A stretch of 52,475 nt of DNA, taken from Gammaproteobacteria bacterium (GTDB taxonomy: Bacteria; Pseudomonadota; Gammaproteobacteria; Steroidobacterales; Woeseiaceae). This document shows, piece after piece, positions 43,145-51,317 of the stretch; positions within the stretch are counted from its first letter, which is position 1, and each line of letters starts with the position of its first letter. The position numbers and the translations under genes were made by a program. Where the stretch lies: positions 1-52,475 of the forward strand of contig JAOTWB010000014.1 in assembly GCA_029863125.1 (NCBI GenBank), given 5' to 3'. Under the pieces are notes generated by a model. That model saw only the letters and a program-made list of their open reading frames with translations, had not been told where the DNA came from and searched no databases.

Positions 43145-43755
43145 TGCATATGGATCTTTGTGACGGGCGCGCCGATTTCGACGTCCTGGTGCGCAGCCAT
43201 GACACACAGGCCACCGGCGGCCAGGTGCTCTTCGGCCAATTCCATGACGAGTTTCCGGCCTTCACGATCCAGGTTCGTGAACGGCTCATCCATCAGCCAC
43301 AGCGGCACGTCGGCGAGCAGCATACGGGCCAGCGCAACGCGACGCTGCTGACCGGCCGACAGCGACCGCAGCGGCAGCCGCTTCAGGCGTTCGATCCCGA
43401 GTCGGGCATACACGGCCTCGCGGTCGCGTCCCGATTGGGGCCGCAGGGACTCCTCGAAATGCAGGTTCTCGACCATGTTGAGGTCACCTTTTAGCCCCGT
43501 GCGATGCGCCAGCCAGACCAGTTCACCATGGAAGGTCTGCCGCTGCTTCAGCACGGGCACTCCGTTCCACAGAACCTGGCCGGTTTCGAGGCTGAGCATG
43601 CCGGCAATTGCCCGCATCAGGCTGGTCTTGCCGCAGCCATTACGGCCCTCGAGCAACAGCAGTTCGCCGTCATTCAGCGCAAAATCGAGGCCCTCGAACA
43701 GGCACCGCTCACCGCGAATCAGCGTGAGGTTGTCGGCGGCTAACCTGGCGGTCAA
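43141..43755 (-). CDS. ccmA: Haem ABC exporter ATPase CcmA
   Basis: The 204-aa ABC ATPase has Walker A GRNGCGKT (residues 37-44), the signature LSAGQ (132-136) and Walker B LWLMDEP (152-158). It is the first gene of the ccm operon. The 268-base gap upstream separates it from the divergent ExeA-FHA gene, and presumably holds promoters for both. Confidence 0.96.
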   Translation of the reverse strand: MTARLAADNLTLIRGERCLFEGLDFALNDGELLLLEGRNGCGKTSLMRAIAGMLSLETGQVLWNGVPVLKQRQTFHGELVWLAHRTGLKGDLNMVENLHFEESLRPQSGRDREAVYARLGIERLKRLPLRSLSAGQQRRVALARMLLADVPLWLMDEPFTNLDREGRKLVMELAEEHLAAGGLCVMAAHQDVEIGAPVTKIHMQ

Positions 43756-43903
43756 TGCCCTGCACCGTGGCGCGGAATGCAGACGTACTCGAACTCAAGC
43801 CGATACATCGTTTCTTTACAGATACTTATACACACTACTTAAAGTCAATCCAAAAAAAGAATCCCGTGTCCCCGTGACGCACAAGGAGTCACACGAATTC
43901 TGG

Positions 43904-43933
43904 TTTACAACAACAGATGCGCGGTCGTAGACT
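43904..43933 (+). promoter_or_regulatory. Candidate promoter of the second ExeA-FHA gene
   Basis: TTTACA at 43904-43909 and TAGACT at 43928-43933 are 18 bases apart and resemble sigma-70 -35 and -10 boxes. They lie about 90 bases upstream of the ATG at 44024. A short inverted repeat GTGAC...GTCAC lies just before them at about 43873-43892. The call rests on sequence resemblance only. Confidence 0.3.
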
Positions 43934-44023
43934 GAATGGCCCGGTCATCAATTCATATAAGAAGAGACCGCAACCGGACCATACCAAAATATAACGCGAC
44001 ATGACGATTGCGAGAGACCATTA

Positions 44024-45307
44024 ATGGACCTGGCGGCCGCAGGGCTAACGGGACAACCCTTCCCGAGCCACGGCAAACCGCTGGCGGTCCTCTCCTATGA
44101 CGCGCAGCGCGAAGCGCTGGAAATACTTGACGACACCTACCAGCATTCCACAGGCCTGTGCTTGCTGCAGGGACCGACGCTGTCCGGCAAGTCGACGATC
44201 GTCCGCCGTTTCATCGACACTTTGCACGAGGATTGCGCCGTCGCCCTGGTCGACGGTAAGGGGCTCAATACGACAAACCTGCTGACCGGCATTCTGCACC
44301 AGTTCGGCTTTACGCTGGAGACGAGTTCGGCCAGCGAACTCCTGGGCCTGGTACGGGTGTTCACGTGGCAGCAGGCAGCGTCCCACGAGCCACCGCTGCT
44401 CATCATCGAAAATGCCCACGAACTGAACCCCAGCGCCATGCGTGCGCTGTGTGAGCTGGCCGATCTGCGGGTCCGTACCGGCAGTGCGCTGAAGATAATC
44501 CTGGTCAGCGATCGAGCGCTGGCGGGCCTGATCCAGGCGCCCGCCATGAGGTCGATCGCGCAGCGCCTGGTCCACGACTTCCATTTGCGCCCGATGACGC
44601 GGCAGGAAACCAGGGAACTGCTTCACGCGAAGTTACGGGCCGCAGGCAGCGATCACCCGGACTTCATCTTCCCGGATGCGGTATGCGAGGAACTCTGGAA
44701 AGCGTCCGGCGGCTGGCCCGGCATCCTGGATCGGCTGGCGCTGCTGACCCTGGCCGGTGCCGAGACGCTGCCCGTCTCTGCGGACGAGATCGAGCACCCG
44801 GCACTACCTGCGGGTACCTGGGACGACGCGGAAACTGCGCCGCCCGAGAACGAGCCTGCGGTCGTACCCGATACGCCGCAGCTGATCGTCACCCGCGACG
44901 GCAGCGTCGTCTGCGATATCCGCGTGGAGAAACTTCGTTTGCTCATCGGGCGCTCGGATCATAACGATGTTTCGATTAACAGCCGATTCATCAGCCGGCA
45001 CCATGCCCTGCTGGTTCGTCACAATGACGCGACATTCCTGATGGACCTCAATAGCACCAACGGCACTTTCGTCAACGCGAAACGGGTGTCCAATCACGTT
45101 TTGCTTCATGACGACGTCATCTCCATAGGTCAGCACAAGATCAAGTTCAATGATCCGCATGCACGGACCCGAGCCAAACCAGGTGGCGCCGGATTCGACG
45201 ATACGGTGGTCATGAAGACGCTGGCGGACATGCGCAACCTGCTCGGGCACGAAAATACGGCGCAGCTACCCGTGATCCCGGAAGATCTGCCGAACACTCG
45301 ATTCTAG
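44024..45307 (+). CDS. ExeA-like AAA ATPase fused to an FHA domain, P-loop intact (copy 2)
   Basis: The 427-aa protein has the same order as copy 1 at 13.5 kb: an ExeA-like AAA region (about 25-265), an acidic linker, an FHA domain (about 295-385) and a 40-residue tail. Walker A reads QGPTLSGKSTIV, with GKS kept, and Walker B reads LLIIENAHEL. The FHA core (LIGRSDHNDVSI, SRHHALL, MDLNSTNGTFVN) is complete. The tail holds FDDTVVMKT, a Thr in an acidic setting that could be an FHA ligand. Cytoplasmic; no secretion or pilus genes lie beside it. It diverges from ccmA and converges on tdk. Confidence 0.87.
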   Translation: MDLAAAGLTGQPFPSHGKPLAVLSYDAQREALEILDDTYQHSTGLCLLQGPTLSGKSTIVRRFIDTLHEDCAVALVDGKGLNTTNLLTGILHQFGFTLETSSASELLGLVRVFTWQQAASHEPPLLIIENAHELNPSAMRALCELADLRVRTGSALKIILVSDRALAGLIQAPAMRSIAQRLVHDFHLRPMTRQETRELLHAKLRAAGSDHPDFIFPDAVCEELWKASGGWPGILDRLALLTLAGAETLPVSADEIEHPALPAGTWDDAETAPPENEPAVVPDTPQLIVTRDGSVVCDIRVEKLRLLIGRSDHNDVSINSRFISRHHALLVRHNDATFLMDLNSTNGTFVNAKRVSNHVLLHDDVISIGQHKIKFNDPHARTRAKPGGAGFDDTVVMKTLADMRNLLGHENTAQLPVIPEDLPNTRF

Positions 45308-45313
45308 ACGAGG

Positions 45314-45892
45314 CTATCCAAAAAACGCTTCCTTGAAGTGCTTGCGGCACATCGAGATGTAGCGGTCGTTGCCGCCAATCTCGACCTGCGAGCCTTCGGT
45401 AACCGCGTTGCCCTCGGCGTCCAGGCGCACGACCATCGTAGCCTTGGTCCCGCAGTGACAGATTGCCTTGAGCTCCTTGAGGGTGTCGGCCCACGCCAGC
45501 AGGTACTTGCTGCCTTCGAACGGCTCTCCCTGAAAATCCGTGCGCAATCCGTAAGCCAGCACCGGTATTTGCAGCCTGTCGGTGACGTCCGTCAGCTGAA
45601 ACACCTGGTCGCGCGTCAGGAACTGCGCCTCGTCAATCAGAACGCAATGCAGGGCCTCCTCCGCGTTACGCGCAGCAATCACATCGAACAGGTTTGTGTC
45701 ACTCAGAAATGGCGTCGCTTTGGACTCGATGCCGATGCGGGAGGTGACTTTGCCCGCGCCAAACCGGTCGTCGAGCTTTGGCGCCATCACCAGCGTGTTC
45801 ATGCCGCGTTCCTGGTAGTTATAGCTGGACTGCAGCAGTGAGGTCGACTTGCCGGCATTCATCGACGAGTAATAGAAATACAGTTTAGCCAT
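45314..45892 (-). CDS. tdk: Thymidine kinase
   Basis: The 192-aa type II thymidine kinase has the P-loop MNAGKST (residues 11-17), Walker B VLIDEAQF, the dNTP lid region [20 protein letters not shown], and zinc ligands in CHCG and CRKH. It phosphorylates thymidine for salvage. The stop is six bases from the convergent ExeA-FHA stop. Confidence 0.97.
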   Translation of the reverse strand: MAKLYFYYSSMNAGKSTSLLQSSYNYQERGMNTLVMAPKLDDRFGAGKVTSRIGIESKATPFLSDTNLFDVIAARNAEEALHCVLIDEAQFLTRDQVFQLTDVTDRLQIPVLAYGLRTDFQGEPFEGSKYLLAWADTLKELKAICHCGTKATMVVRLDAEGNAVTEGSQVEIGGNDRYISMCRKHFKEAFFG

Positions 45893-45945
45893 CGCCCTCG
45901 TATTGTCGCATCGCTTCGCTCACGATGCACGGGGATCGGGAAGCG

Positions 45946-46170
45946 CTAGTCTTGGAGTGTCAGGAGTTTCCCCATTCTACGACGGTGTCCGTGCCGATCG
46001 AGATTCTTCGAACGACAGGCCGCACACTCGTTGGTCAAAGAATGTCGATCGGAGATGATTTGCGGTACCGGCGTTACGACGCCGCGGCGGAGGCAGCGAC
46101 TGCAGATGACGAGGTTGCTCAGTTTGTCGAGCAAGCGGTAGCTCACATTGTCTTTTGCGATTGAGGCCAT
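45946..46170 (-). CDS. Small four-cysteine protein, possible zinc ribbon
   Basis: The 74-aa frame starts at the ATG at 46170 with GGAG seven bases upstream. Cys23, Cys26, Cys49 and Cys52 form two CxxC pairs 22 residues apart, the layout of a zinc ribbon. A basic tail follows (RHGHRRRMGKLL). I do not recognise the family. The cysteine layout and the ribosome site favour this strand over the overlapping plus-strand frame. It lies between the phospholipase D-like gene and tdk on the same strand. Confidence 0.55.
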   Translation of the reverse strand: MASIAKDNVSYRLLDKLSNLVICSRCLRRGVVTPVPQIISDRHSLTNECAACRSKNLDRHGHRRRMGKLLTLQD

Positions 46171-46286
46171 GACAGCTCTCCGTCATTGAATGCCTTTTCT
46201 GGCATCTGATGGCAGCCTTGGCCAGTATTTGCTGAAAAAATGTGCAGAACTGTTAACCAGTCGGGGTTTTGACTGTGAACTGGGTT

Positions 46287-48392
46287 CTAAAGCAGGTAAT
46301 CGGCGACGACTTCTACCAGGTGGTCTGACCAGCGCTCTGGAAAAGGCTGGGTCAGTTCGATTGATTTTTCAAAGTCGGGTTCGAAAATCCGTTCGTAGAG
46401 TTTTTCGACGTAGTCCGGGTGCGAGGTCGCGATGTTGAGCTCCTTGTTGGTGCGAAAACTCAGCTTGTCCCAGTTGGCGGATCCGAGACAGGCCCAGCCG
46501 TCGAACACGGCGGCCTTCACGTGCGACATGCCCGGGTAAACGAACACGCGGATGCCGTGTTCGAGCATCGCATTCGCCGCCAGCGCATTGCTCTTGTTGA
46601 TTGGCCCATGGTTGCCGACGAGCGGCAGGATCACGCGCACGTCGACGCCCCGGCGCCGCGCCCTGGCGAGTTCATAGAGCATCGCGTCGTCGGTGAGGTA
46701 GGCGTTTTGTATGTAAATGTACTTCTTGGCGCTGCGGATGGCGGCACGCTGCGCGTTGAATATTTCTGCGACACCGGGCCGCGTATGCAGCACGCGCAGC
46801 GGATAGCCGATGTCCTCGGCAATTCGCGGATTGGGTTTCAGTCTCTGCAGGGCGTATCCGGCATCACCGAGGATGCCGGCATGCGCCCAGGCCTTGTTGA
46901 ATTCGTTGTTGAGCTCATCGACGACCGGGCCTCTGAGCTCCATCATCAGATCGTGCCAGACGAAGCGGTATTCGCGACCAATGTTCATGCCGCCTGCAAA
47001 CGCAAGCTTCCCGTCGATGATCGTGGTCTTGACGTGATCGCCGGCGACCAGCCACGGGTTCCTGGACTGGCGCACGTCTATGCTTGAATCTGTTTCGAGG
47101 AAGCGGCGCACCGATTCCGGCGCTTCATAGTCTGCCGGCAAACTGGCGTCGTCGGCGCCGGTCGCCACAATAGTGCCGAGACCATCCAGCAATACGCGGA
47201 CATCGATGCCTTCGGCCGCACGTCGCCGCAGCAATCGGCCGATCTTGTCGGCAAAGTCATCGTTATCGAAAATGTAGGTTCGAATATCGACCGACTTTTT
47301 TGCGGTCGAGACGGCATCGATGAAGCGGACGAAAAACTCTTCCCCATCGACCCGGTAGTCGATTGTCCCGCGCGTAGCGCCATGTCCGGTAAGTTGGTCG
47401 AGCCGCTTTTCCCAGTCGTCGAGATTCATGCCGGGTCCATTATTGAGCTCGGGGATCGGCTTCGATTCGAGGGTGACGAGCCAGGTTGGCCTCACCGTTT
47501 CGACCGCTGCATCTCTGGCGACAAAGAGCAGCCGGAACACGGATGACACGGGACGTGAAAACAGACCGCCCAGATGACTGTGCGCCAGGTGACCGGCTGA
47601 CTGCGCAACTTGCGATCCCTTGCTCGCCACGGGTCCTTTTCTCGGGGCCGGTGAATAACGGACGAAAATGCCCAGGGGAATATCCCTGTCGACATAAACA
47701 AACGGCAGAGAATACGCCCCCGCATCACCCGTACTGAATACCAGCCGCCGATCTTCTATGCCCTCCTGTTTCAGAAACTCGTCCATCACGGGCTGGGCGC
47801 GCCGATTGAACTCGGCGAAGTCGATGGTCTCGGCAACTCTGTAATTTTCGGGTTTATCGGTAATCAACCGTGCCTCGAAATTATTGATGTCGTTGTAGTA
47901 CAGGAAATAGTCGTCCTCGCCAAAGTGCATGACGATGCCCGTCATGGCCGCTTTCGGCAGCACCGATTCGAAGACGGTGTCGATGAAACGATTCCAGTAC
48001 TTGCTGCCGAGGATACGGGGCACGATGGGTGCCTCCGGGACGTCAGTCCAGCGCTCTCGCTGCTGGTATTCGAGCGGCAAAATGTACGGCCCGGCATACT
48101 CGCTTTCCGGACCCTGACCCAGGGCTGTCAGGTCGATTTTGTTCGACCAGTTGCCGCCGGAATGAACGAGGCCGTCTTCGCTCGTGTAGCTGACATAGAA
48201 CTCGGTCGGCCCGATGAAGGCTTCGACAATCGTCAGAGGCTGGGTGACGGGCTCCTCCGCAAAACGCCCGGGAAGCGTGCGCATGTCATCAGGCGGCGCT
48301 TTGTCCAAATTGGATGCACAGCCGTTCGCGAGCAGCAGCGACATGATCACCGGCAGCAGGGAAAGCGCAGATCGTTTACTAAGTCGGTTCAC
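46287..48392 (-). CDS. Phospholipase D-family (HKD) lipoprotein
   Basis: The 701-aa protein has a signal with lipobox (LLLANGC, Cys25), a beta-rich N-terminal domain of unknown type (about 40-330), and a cardiolipin-synthase-like pair of HKD motifs in the second half. The motifs are HVKTTIIDGKLAFAGGMNIG and HVKAAVFDGWACLGSANWD, both with the HxK and Asp intact. It probably acts on phospholipids at the outer membrane or in the periplasm as a phosphatidyltransferase or phospholipase. The long N-terminal domain is the odd part compared with ordinary cardiolipin synthases of about 480 aa. Confidence 0.88.
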   Translation of the reverse strand: MNRLSKRSALSLLPVIMSLLLANGCASNLDKAPPDDMRTLPGRFAEEPVTQPLTIVEAFIGPTEFYVSYTSEDGLVHSGGNWSNKIDLTALGQGPESEYAGPYILPLEYQQRERWTDVPEAPIVPRILGSKYWNRFIDTVFESVLPKAAMTGIVMHFGEDDYFLYYNDINNFEARLITDKPENYRVAETIDFAEFNRRAQPVMDEFLKQEGIEDRRLVFSTGDAGAYSLPFVYVDRDIPLGIFVRYSPAPRKGPVASKGSQVAQSAGHLAHSHLGGLFSRPVSSVFRLLFVARDAAVETVRPTWLVTLESKPIPELNNGPGMNLDDWEKRLDQLTGHGATRGTIDYRVDGEEFFVRFIDAVSTAKKSVDIRTYIFDNDDFADKIGRLLRRRAAEGIDVRVLLDGLGTIVATGADDASLPADYEAPESVRRFLETDSSIDVRQSRNPWLVAGDHVKTTIIDGKLAFAGGMNIGREYRFVWHDLMMELRGPVVDELNNEFNKAWAHAGILGDAGYALQRLKPNPRIAEDIGYPLRVLHTRPGVAEIFNAQRAAIRSAKKYIYIQNAYLTDDAMLYELARARRRGVDVRVILPLVGNHGPINKSNALAANAMLEHGIRVFVYPGMSHVKAAVFDGWACLGSANWDKLSFRTNKELNIATSHPDYVEKLYERIFEPDFEKSIELTQPFPERWSDHLVEVVADYLL

Positions 48393-48487
48393 GGCATCCT
48401 CCCATTGCGAGAGAGTACAGCCTAGAGTACAGGGATCGCCGAAACCTGAGCATTCAATGAGGGTGCTGTGATGGTTGTCTGTGGCGC

Positions 48488-48913
48488 CTAACTCCGATGC
48501 AGCGCCTCTACCGTCAGTGCATCAGGCACACCGTCGAAATACCTGTCCAGCGCCTGTTGATAAATCCCGTTTGTTCGCGTGGCAGCGAACAGCGTCAGAC
48601 AGGATCGAAACTTGAGGTAGTCAGGGTGACCAAATATTTCACTTGCGGTCCTTCCCTCCACCGCCATGACCGCCTCGAGACATTCAACCAGGCGCGGGCC
48701 CAGCAGCGGGTGCTCGCTGTAGGCTCTGGCTTCTTCAATTGATGAAATCGAATAGCGCCGCGACATCCCGCTATGACCAAGTCCCTTGATCTGCGGGAAG
48801 ATGTACCAGATCCAGTGTCCGGTTTTCCGGCCACGTCGGAGTTCCTCGACGACGGCTGCATAGCCGCCTTCCTGGGCTGCGACGAAACGCGATAGCTTGT
48901 AGGGATCGCTCAC
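48488..48913 (-). CDS. DUF1810 family protein
   Basis: The 141-aa cytoplasmic protein matches DUF1810: YKLSRFVAAQEGGYAAVVEELRRGRKTGHWIWYIFPQIKGLG, then FGHPDYLKFRSCLTLFA. These are the family's most conserved stretches. The function is unknown; structures of relatives show a calpastatin-like helical fold. It stands alone and diverges from the methyltransferase-like gene. Confidence 0.9.
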   Translation of the reverse strand: MSDPYKLSRFVAAQEGGYAAVVEELRRGRKTGHWIWYIFPQIKGLGHSGMSRRYSISSIEEARAYSEHPLLGPRLVECLEAVMAVEGRTASEIFGHPDYLKFRSCLTLFAATRTNGIYQQALDRYFDGVPDALTVEALHRS

Positions 48914-49039
48914 TCGGCCATGATACTAAATCGACCGCGACCGAAGCCCGCTTTACACCGGTCGCACGGTCACGGCGCGGTTCGAAAGATTGTCAGGATA
49001 CTTGCACGACAACTACCAGTCGGGTCACAGTGTCTCTCT

Positions 49040-49501
49040 ATGCACGCACTCGAACTCAAGGTCCCCCCGGTCGCAGTTACGGTCGTATTCGGCGCCATCA
49101 TGTGGGCGATCTCAACTGTATTTCCGGCAGCCTCGTTTTCTTTGCCGCGTGCATCGGTCGTTGCTGTCGCGGTCGCTCTTACCGGTGGTGGAATCGCGCT
49201 CGCCGGTGTTTTGGCCTTCAGGCGGCACGAAACGACGGTGAATCCCATGAAACCGGAGACCACGGCCTCGGTCGTTACCAGCGGCATTTACGGTGTCACG
49301 CGGAACCCGATGTACCTGGGCCTGGCATTGGCGCTGTTGGCGTGGGCGATTTACCTCGCGAACCTGGCGGCGCTGCTGCTGGTTCCGGCATTCGTTGCCT
49401 ACATGACACGATTCCAGATCAGGCCCGAGGAGCGCGCGCTCTCGGAGAAGTTCGGATCCCGGTTCGAAGACTACATGGCGGCTGTGCGCAGGTGGATATA
49501 A
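49040..49501 (+). CDS. Isoprenylcysteine carboxyl methyltransferase-like membrane protein
   Basis: Starting at the ATG at 49040, this 153-aa protein has four hydrophobic segments and the ICMT/PEMT signature: SGIYGVTRNPMYLGLALALLAWA, then RFQIRPEERALSEKFGSRFEDYMAAVRRWI. The Glu and Arg residues bind S-adenosylmethionine in the family. The bacterial methyl acceptor is unknown. It lies 13 bases before the CDP-alcohol transferase gene, so the pair is likely co-transcribed and both act on membrane lipids or lipid-linked groups. Confidence 0.88.
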   Translation: MHALELKVPPVAVTVVFGAIMWAISTVFPAASFSLPRASVVAVAVALTGGGIALAGVLAFRRHETTVNPMKPETTASVVTSGIYGVTRNPMYLGLALALLAWAIYLANLAALLLVPAFVAYMTRFQIRPEERALSEKFGSRFEDYMAAVRRWI

Positions 49502-49514
49502 AAGCGGGCCGACC

Positions 49515-50090
49515 ATGAACAAGACTCTCGCCAGGACGACTGCCGACTCGCTGACCTGGGCACGTGTCATCAGCGTTGTGCCCATCACGATCCTCGCCCT
49601 GCAAAACCTGAAGTGGTGGGTCTTTGGCCTATACGTTGTCGCAGCACTGACAGACCTGATAGACGGGATGTTTGCGCGTCGCGCAGCGCCTGCAGCTACG
49701 GATTTCGACCTGGACGGTATAGCCGATCGAATATTCGGCGTCGCTACCTTGCTGTGGCTGTGGCTGCTCATTCCGGGGTTCGTGCAGACCTACTGGCTGC
49801 CGTATCTCCCGATCTTTGTCTTGCTCGTGACCTACGTGATGTTTGTTCGCTTGCGGCATCAGCGCTTCGGCGTTCCGCATCTGCCCTTCGGGCGTTTTTC
49901 CATGGCGTTGTTCTTCTTTCTGTTGCCCGTGCTTATCGTCTGGGGGGACGTACCCTGGTTCGTTCATGGCGTTCTGCTCGTCGCGCTCGCAGCAGAGCTG
50001 CAGCTGGCGTGGGCGTTCTGGAAGCAACAGGCGGCACGAGCATCCGGGCGCAGATCCGCGCACGATAATCATGTTAATTCGAGGAAATAA
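49515..50090 (+). CDS. CDP-alcohol phosphatidyltransferase family protein, variant motif
   Basis: The 191-aa membrane protein has about six helices. It carries the first half of the CDP-alcohol motif, DLIDGMFAR, and a second half reading TDFDLDGIADR. The usual form has G-x3-D-x3-D after TDF, so here the Gly is replaced and two residues are missing, while the last two Asp residues remain. Phospholipid head-group transfer from CDP-diacylglycerol is the family reaction; whether this variant is active is unclear. The gene ends with an AT-rich tail before the terminator of the opposite-strand OmpW gene. Confidence 0.8.
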   Translation: MNKTLARTTADSLTWARVISVVPITILALQNLKWWVFGLYVVAALTDLIDGMFARRAAPAATDFDLDGIADRIFGVATLLWLWLLIPGFVQTYWLPYLPIFVLLVTYVMFVRLRHQRFGVPHLPFGRFSMALFFFLLPVLIVWGDVPWFVHGVLLVALAAELQLAWAFWKQQAARASGRRSAHDNHVNSRK

Positions 50091-50116
50091 CTATAAATAT
50101 ATGTTTTTATTAATTT

Positions 50117-50147
50117 AAAAAGACACACCGCCGCCCTCGGGCGGCGG
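50117..50147 (-). terminator. Intrinsic terminator after the OmpW gene
   Basis: A nine-base inverted repeat (CCGCCGCCC / GGGCGGCGG) with the tight centre TC lies 21 bases past the OmpW stop on the minus strand. Six bases later comes a run of five Ts (50117-50121), and the DNA after it is AT-rich. It faces the convergent CDP-alcohol transferase gene, so the stem may serve both directions, although the plus side has no T run. Confidence 0.85.
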
Positions 50148-50168
50148 CTTGGTTGCTCTCATTCAGGA

Positions 50169-50819
50169 CTAGAACTTGTAGCCTACATTGATGCTGTAGA
50201 CCAGCGGATCAACCTCGACCTTGGCGGACTCGACGCTGATGCCGTCATCCAGCGTCGCATCCGACTCGATGTTGATCCAGCGAAGATCGACGTTAAACAG
50301 CCAGCGGCCGCTCGTCACAATATCTGCGCCAATCTGTGCCGCGACGCCGACAGAATTGTCGAGGTCAATACCGACGAGACCGGCGTCCAGGGCTTCCTGC
50401 GAAAGGTCCGTATCCAGGAATGTCGTGTAGTTGAGACCGAGTCCAGCGTAAGGCTGGAACTGGCCTTCCGGCAGGAAGTGGTACTGAATCGACAATGTTG
50501 GCGGCAGATGTTCCGTTTCGGCCAGATTCACCGCGACGCCGCCGGATACCAGGTCGATATCGTGCTTGAATGGCCACGCGGCCAGCAGCTCGATAGCCCA
50601 GTTGCTGTTGATCATGTATACGCCCGTGAGCGTAAGGCTCGTGCCGCTGTCAACTTTAACGGCAACATCGTCTACCGGGTCGGAAAACGCCGTGCTTTTA
50701 GGGTCAACGGTGCCGACACCTGCCCGAAATATCCAGTCGCCTTGATCGTGCGCCCGCACCGGCAGCGCGATCAGGGCAGCCAGGGCGATAGCCACTAATG
50801 CCTTCCATAGTTGCCTCAT
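50169..50819 (-). CDS. OmpW-family outer membrane porin
   Basis: The 216-aa protein has a signal peptide (ALVAIALAALIALPVRAH) and the eight-strand OmpW pattern: DWIFRAGVGTVDP, NWAIELLAAWPFKHDIDL, HLPPTLSIQYHFLPEGQFQPYAGLGLNYT, and the terminal YSINVGYKF ending in Phe, the signal for outer-membrane insertion. OmpW barrels pass small hydrophobic molecules. A strong AGGAGGG site lies before the ATG. Confidence 0.93.
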   Translation of the reverse strand: MRQLWKALVAIALAALIALPVRAHDQGDWIFRAGVGTVDPKSTAFSDPVDDVAVKVDSGTSLTLTGVYMINSNWAIELLAAWPFKHDIDLVSGGVAVNLAETEHLPPTLSIQYHFLPEGQFQPYAGLGLNYTTFLDTDLSQEALDAGLVGIDLDNSVGVAAQIGADIVTSGRWLFNVDLRWINIESDATLDDGISVESAKVEVDPLVYSINVGYKF

Positions 50820-50969
50820 GCTTTTGCCCTCCTGTAGTCGTTAGAGACACGCAAAATAATCGCCCTGTTTCTCCGGGGAGCAACGGGGCGGCGAGCGTGA
50901 TCCGACCACATTCGCGCGATCGCAGCCATGCGGAATCATGGCAGGGATTTGCGGCGACTGCGCATTGCC

Positions 50970-51000
50970 AAAAGCGCGCGGAAAGCAAAAAATTCCGCGC
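50970..51000 (-). terminator. Candidate terminator of the tRNA operon
   Basis: A perfect eight-base inverted repeat (GCGCGGAA / TTCCGCGC) with a nine-base loop lies about 20 bases past the tRNA-Leu 3-prime end on the minus strand. Four Ts follow after GC. The T run is short, so strength is uncertain. Confidence 0.6.
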
Positions 51001-51020
51001 AATAGAATGTTATTGATGCT

Positions 51021-51107
51021 TGGTGCCCAGGGCCGGACTCGAACCGGCACGAACTTTCGTTCAGCGGATTTTAAGTCCGCAGCGTCTACCAATTCCGCCA
51101 CCCGGGC
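51021..51107 (-). tRNA. tRNA-Leu (anticodon UAA)
   Basis: An 87-base class II tRNA with encoded CCA. The acceptor stem pairs GCCCGGG with CCTGGGC. The anticodon loop reads ACTTAAAATC with anticodon TAA, a long variable arm follows (CGAACGAAAGTTCG-like), and the T loop is GGTTCGAGTCC. It lies 15 bases after tRNA-Cys. Confidence 0.96.
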
Positions 51108-51122
51108 ATGGCCTTGAGGAGA

Positions 51123-51196
51123 TGGAGGCTAGGGTCGGAATCGAACCGGCGTACACGGAGTTGCAGTCCGCTGCATAACCACTCTGCCACCTAGCC
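51123..51196 (-). tRNA. tRNA-Cys (anticodon GCA)
   Basis: A 74-base tRNA with encoded CCA and U at the discriminator position. The acceptor arm begins GGCTAGG and pairs with CCTAGCC. The anticodon loop ACTGCAAC carries GCA, and the T loop reads GGTTCGATTCC. It is the first tRNA of the pair with tRNA-Leu on this strand. Confidence 0.96.
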
Positions 51197-51248
51197 TTAG
51201 CGATCCCCTGAAACGGCGTCAGGCGCCGCTCCATGGAGCAGGCGTCGG

Positions 51249-51276
51249 AGTATACATCGCGCTGCCCGATAATCAA
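51249..51276 (-). promoter_or_regulatory. Promoter of the tRNA-Cys/tRNA-Leu operon
   Basis: On the minus strand, TTGATT and TATACT are separated by 16 bases and lie about 50 bases before tRNA-Cys. The DNA after the -10 is GC-rich (CCGACGCC), the discriminator type seen at stringently controlled stable-RNA promoters. Confidence 0.6.
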
Positions 51277-51317
51277 TTTGCCCGCATGTGTCAAAACTTG
51301 GCCCGTCAGGGCGCATA

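Noticed and set aside
45925-46164. Plus-strand 79-codon frame overlapping the small four-Cys gene
   Set aside because: It has no ribosome site or motif, while the minus-strand frame has GGAG spacing and two CxxC pairs.
46191-46230. Terminator after the phospholipase D-like gene
   Set aside because: The only stem found (TGCC...GGCA) has four base pairs and no T run on the minus strand.
51197-51248. A tRNA-Gly gene before tRNA-Cys, as in some proteobacterial clusters
   Set aside because: The stretch holds only the promoter-proximal leader; no cloverleaf can be drawn.
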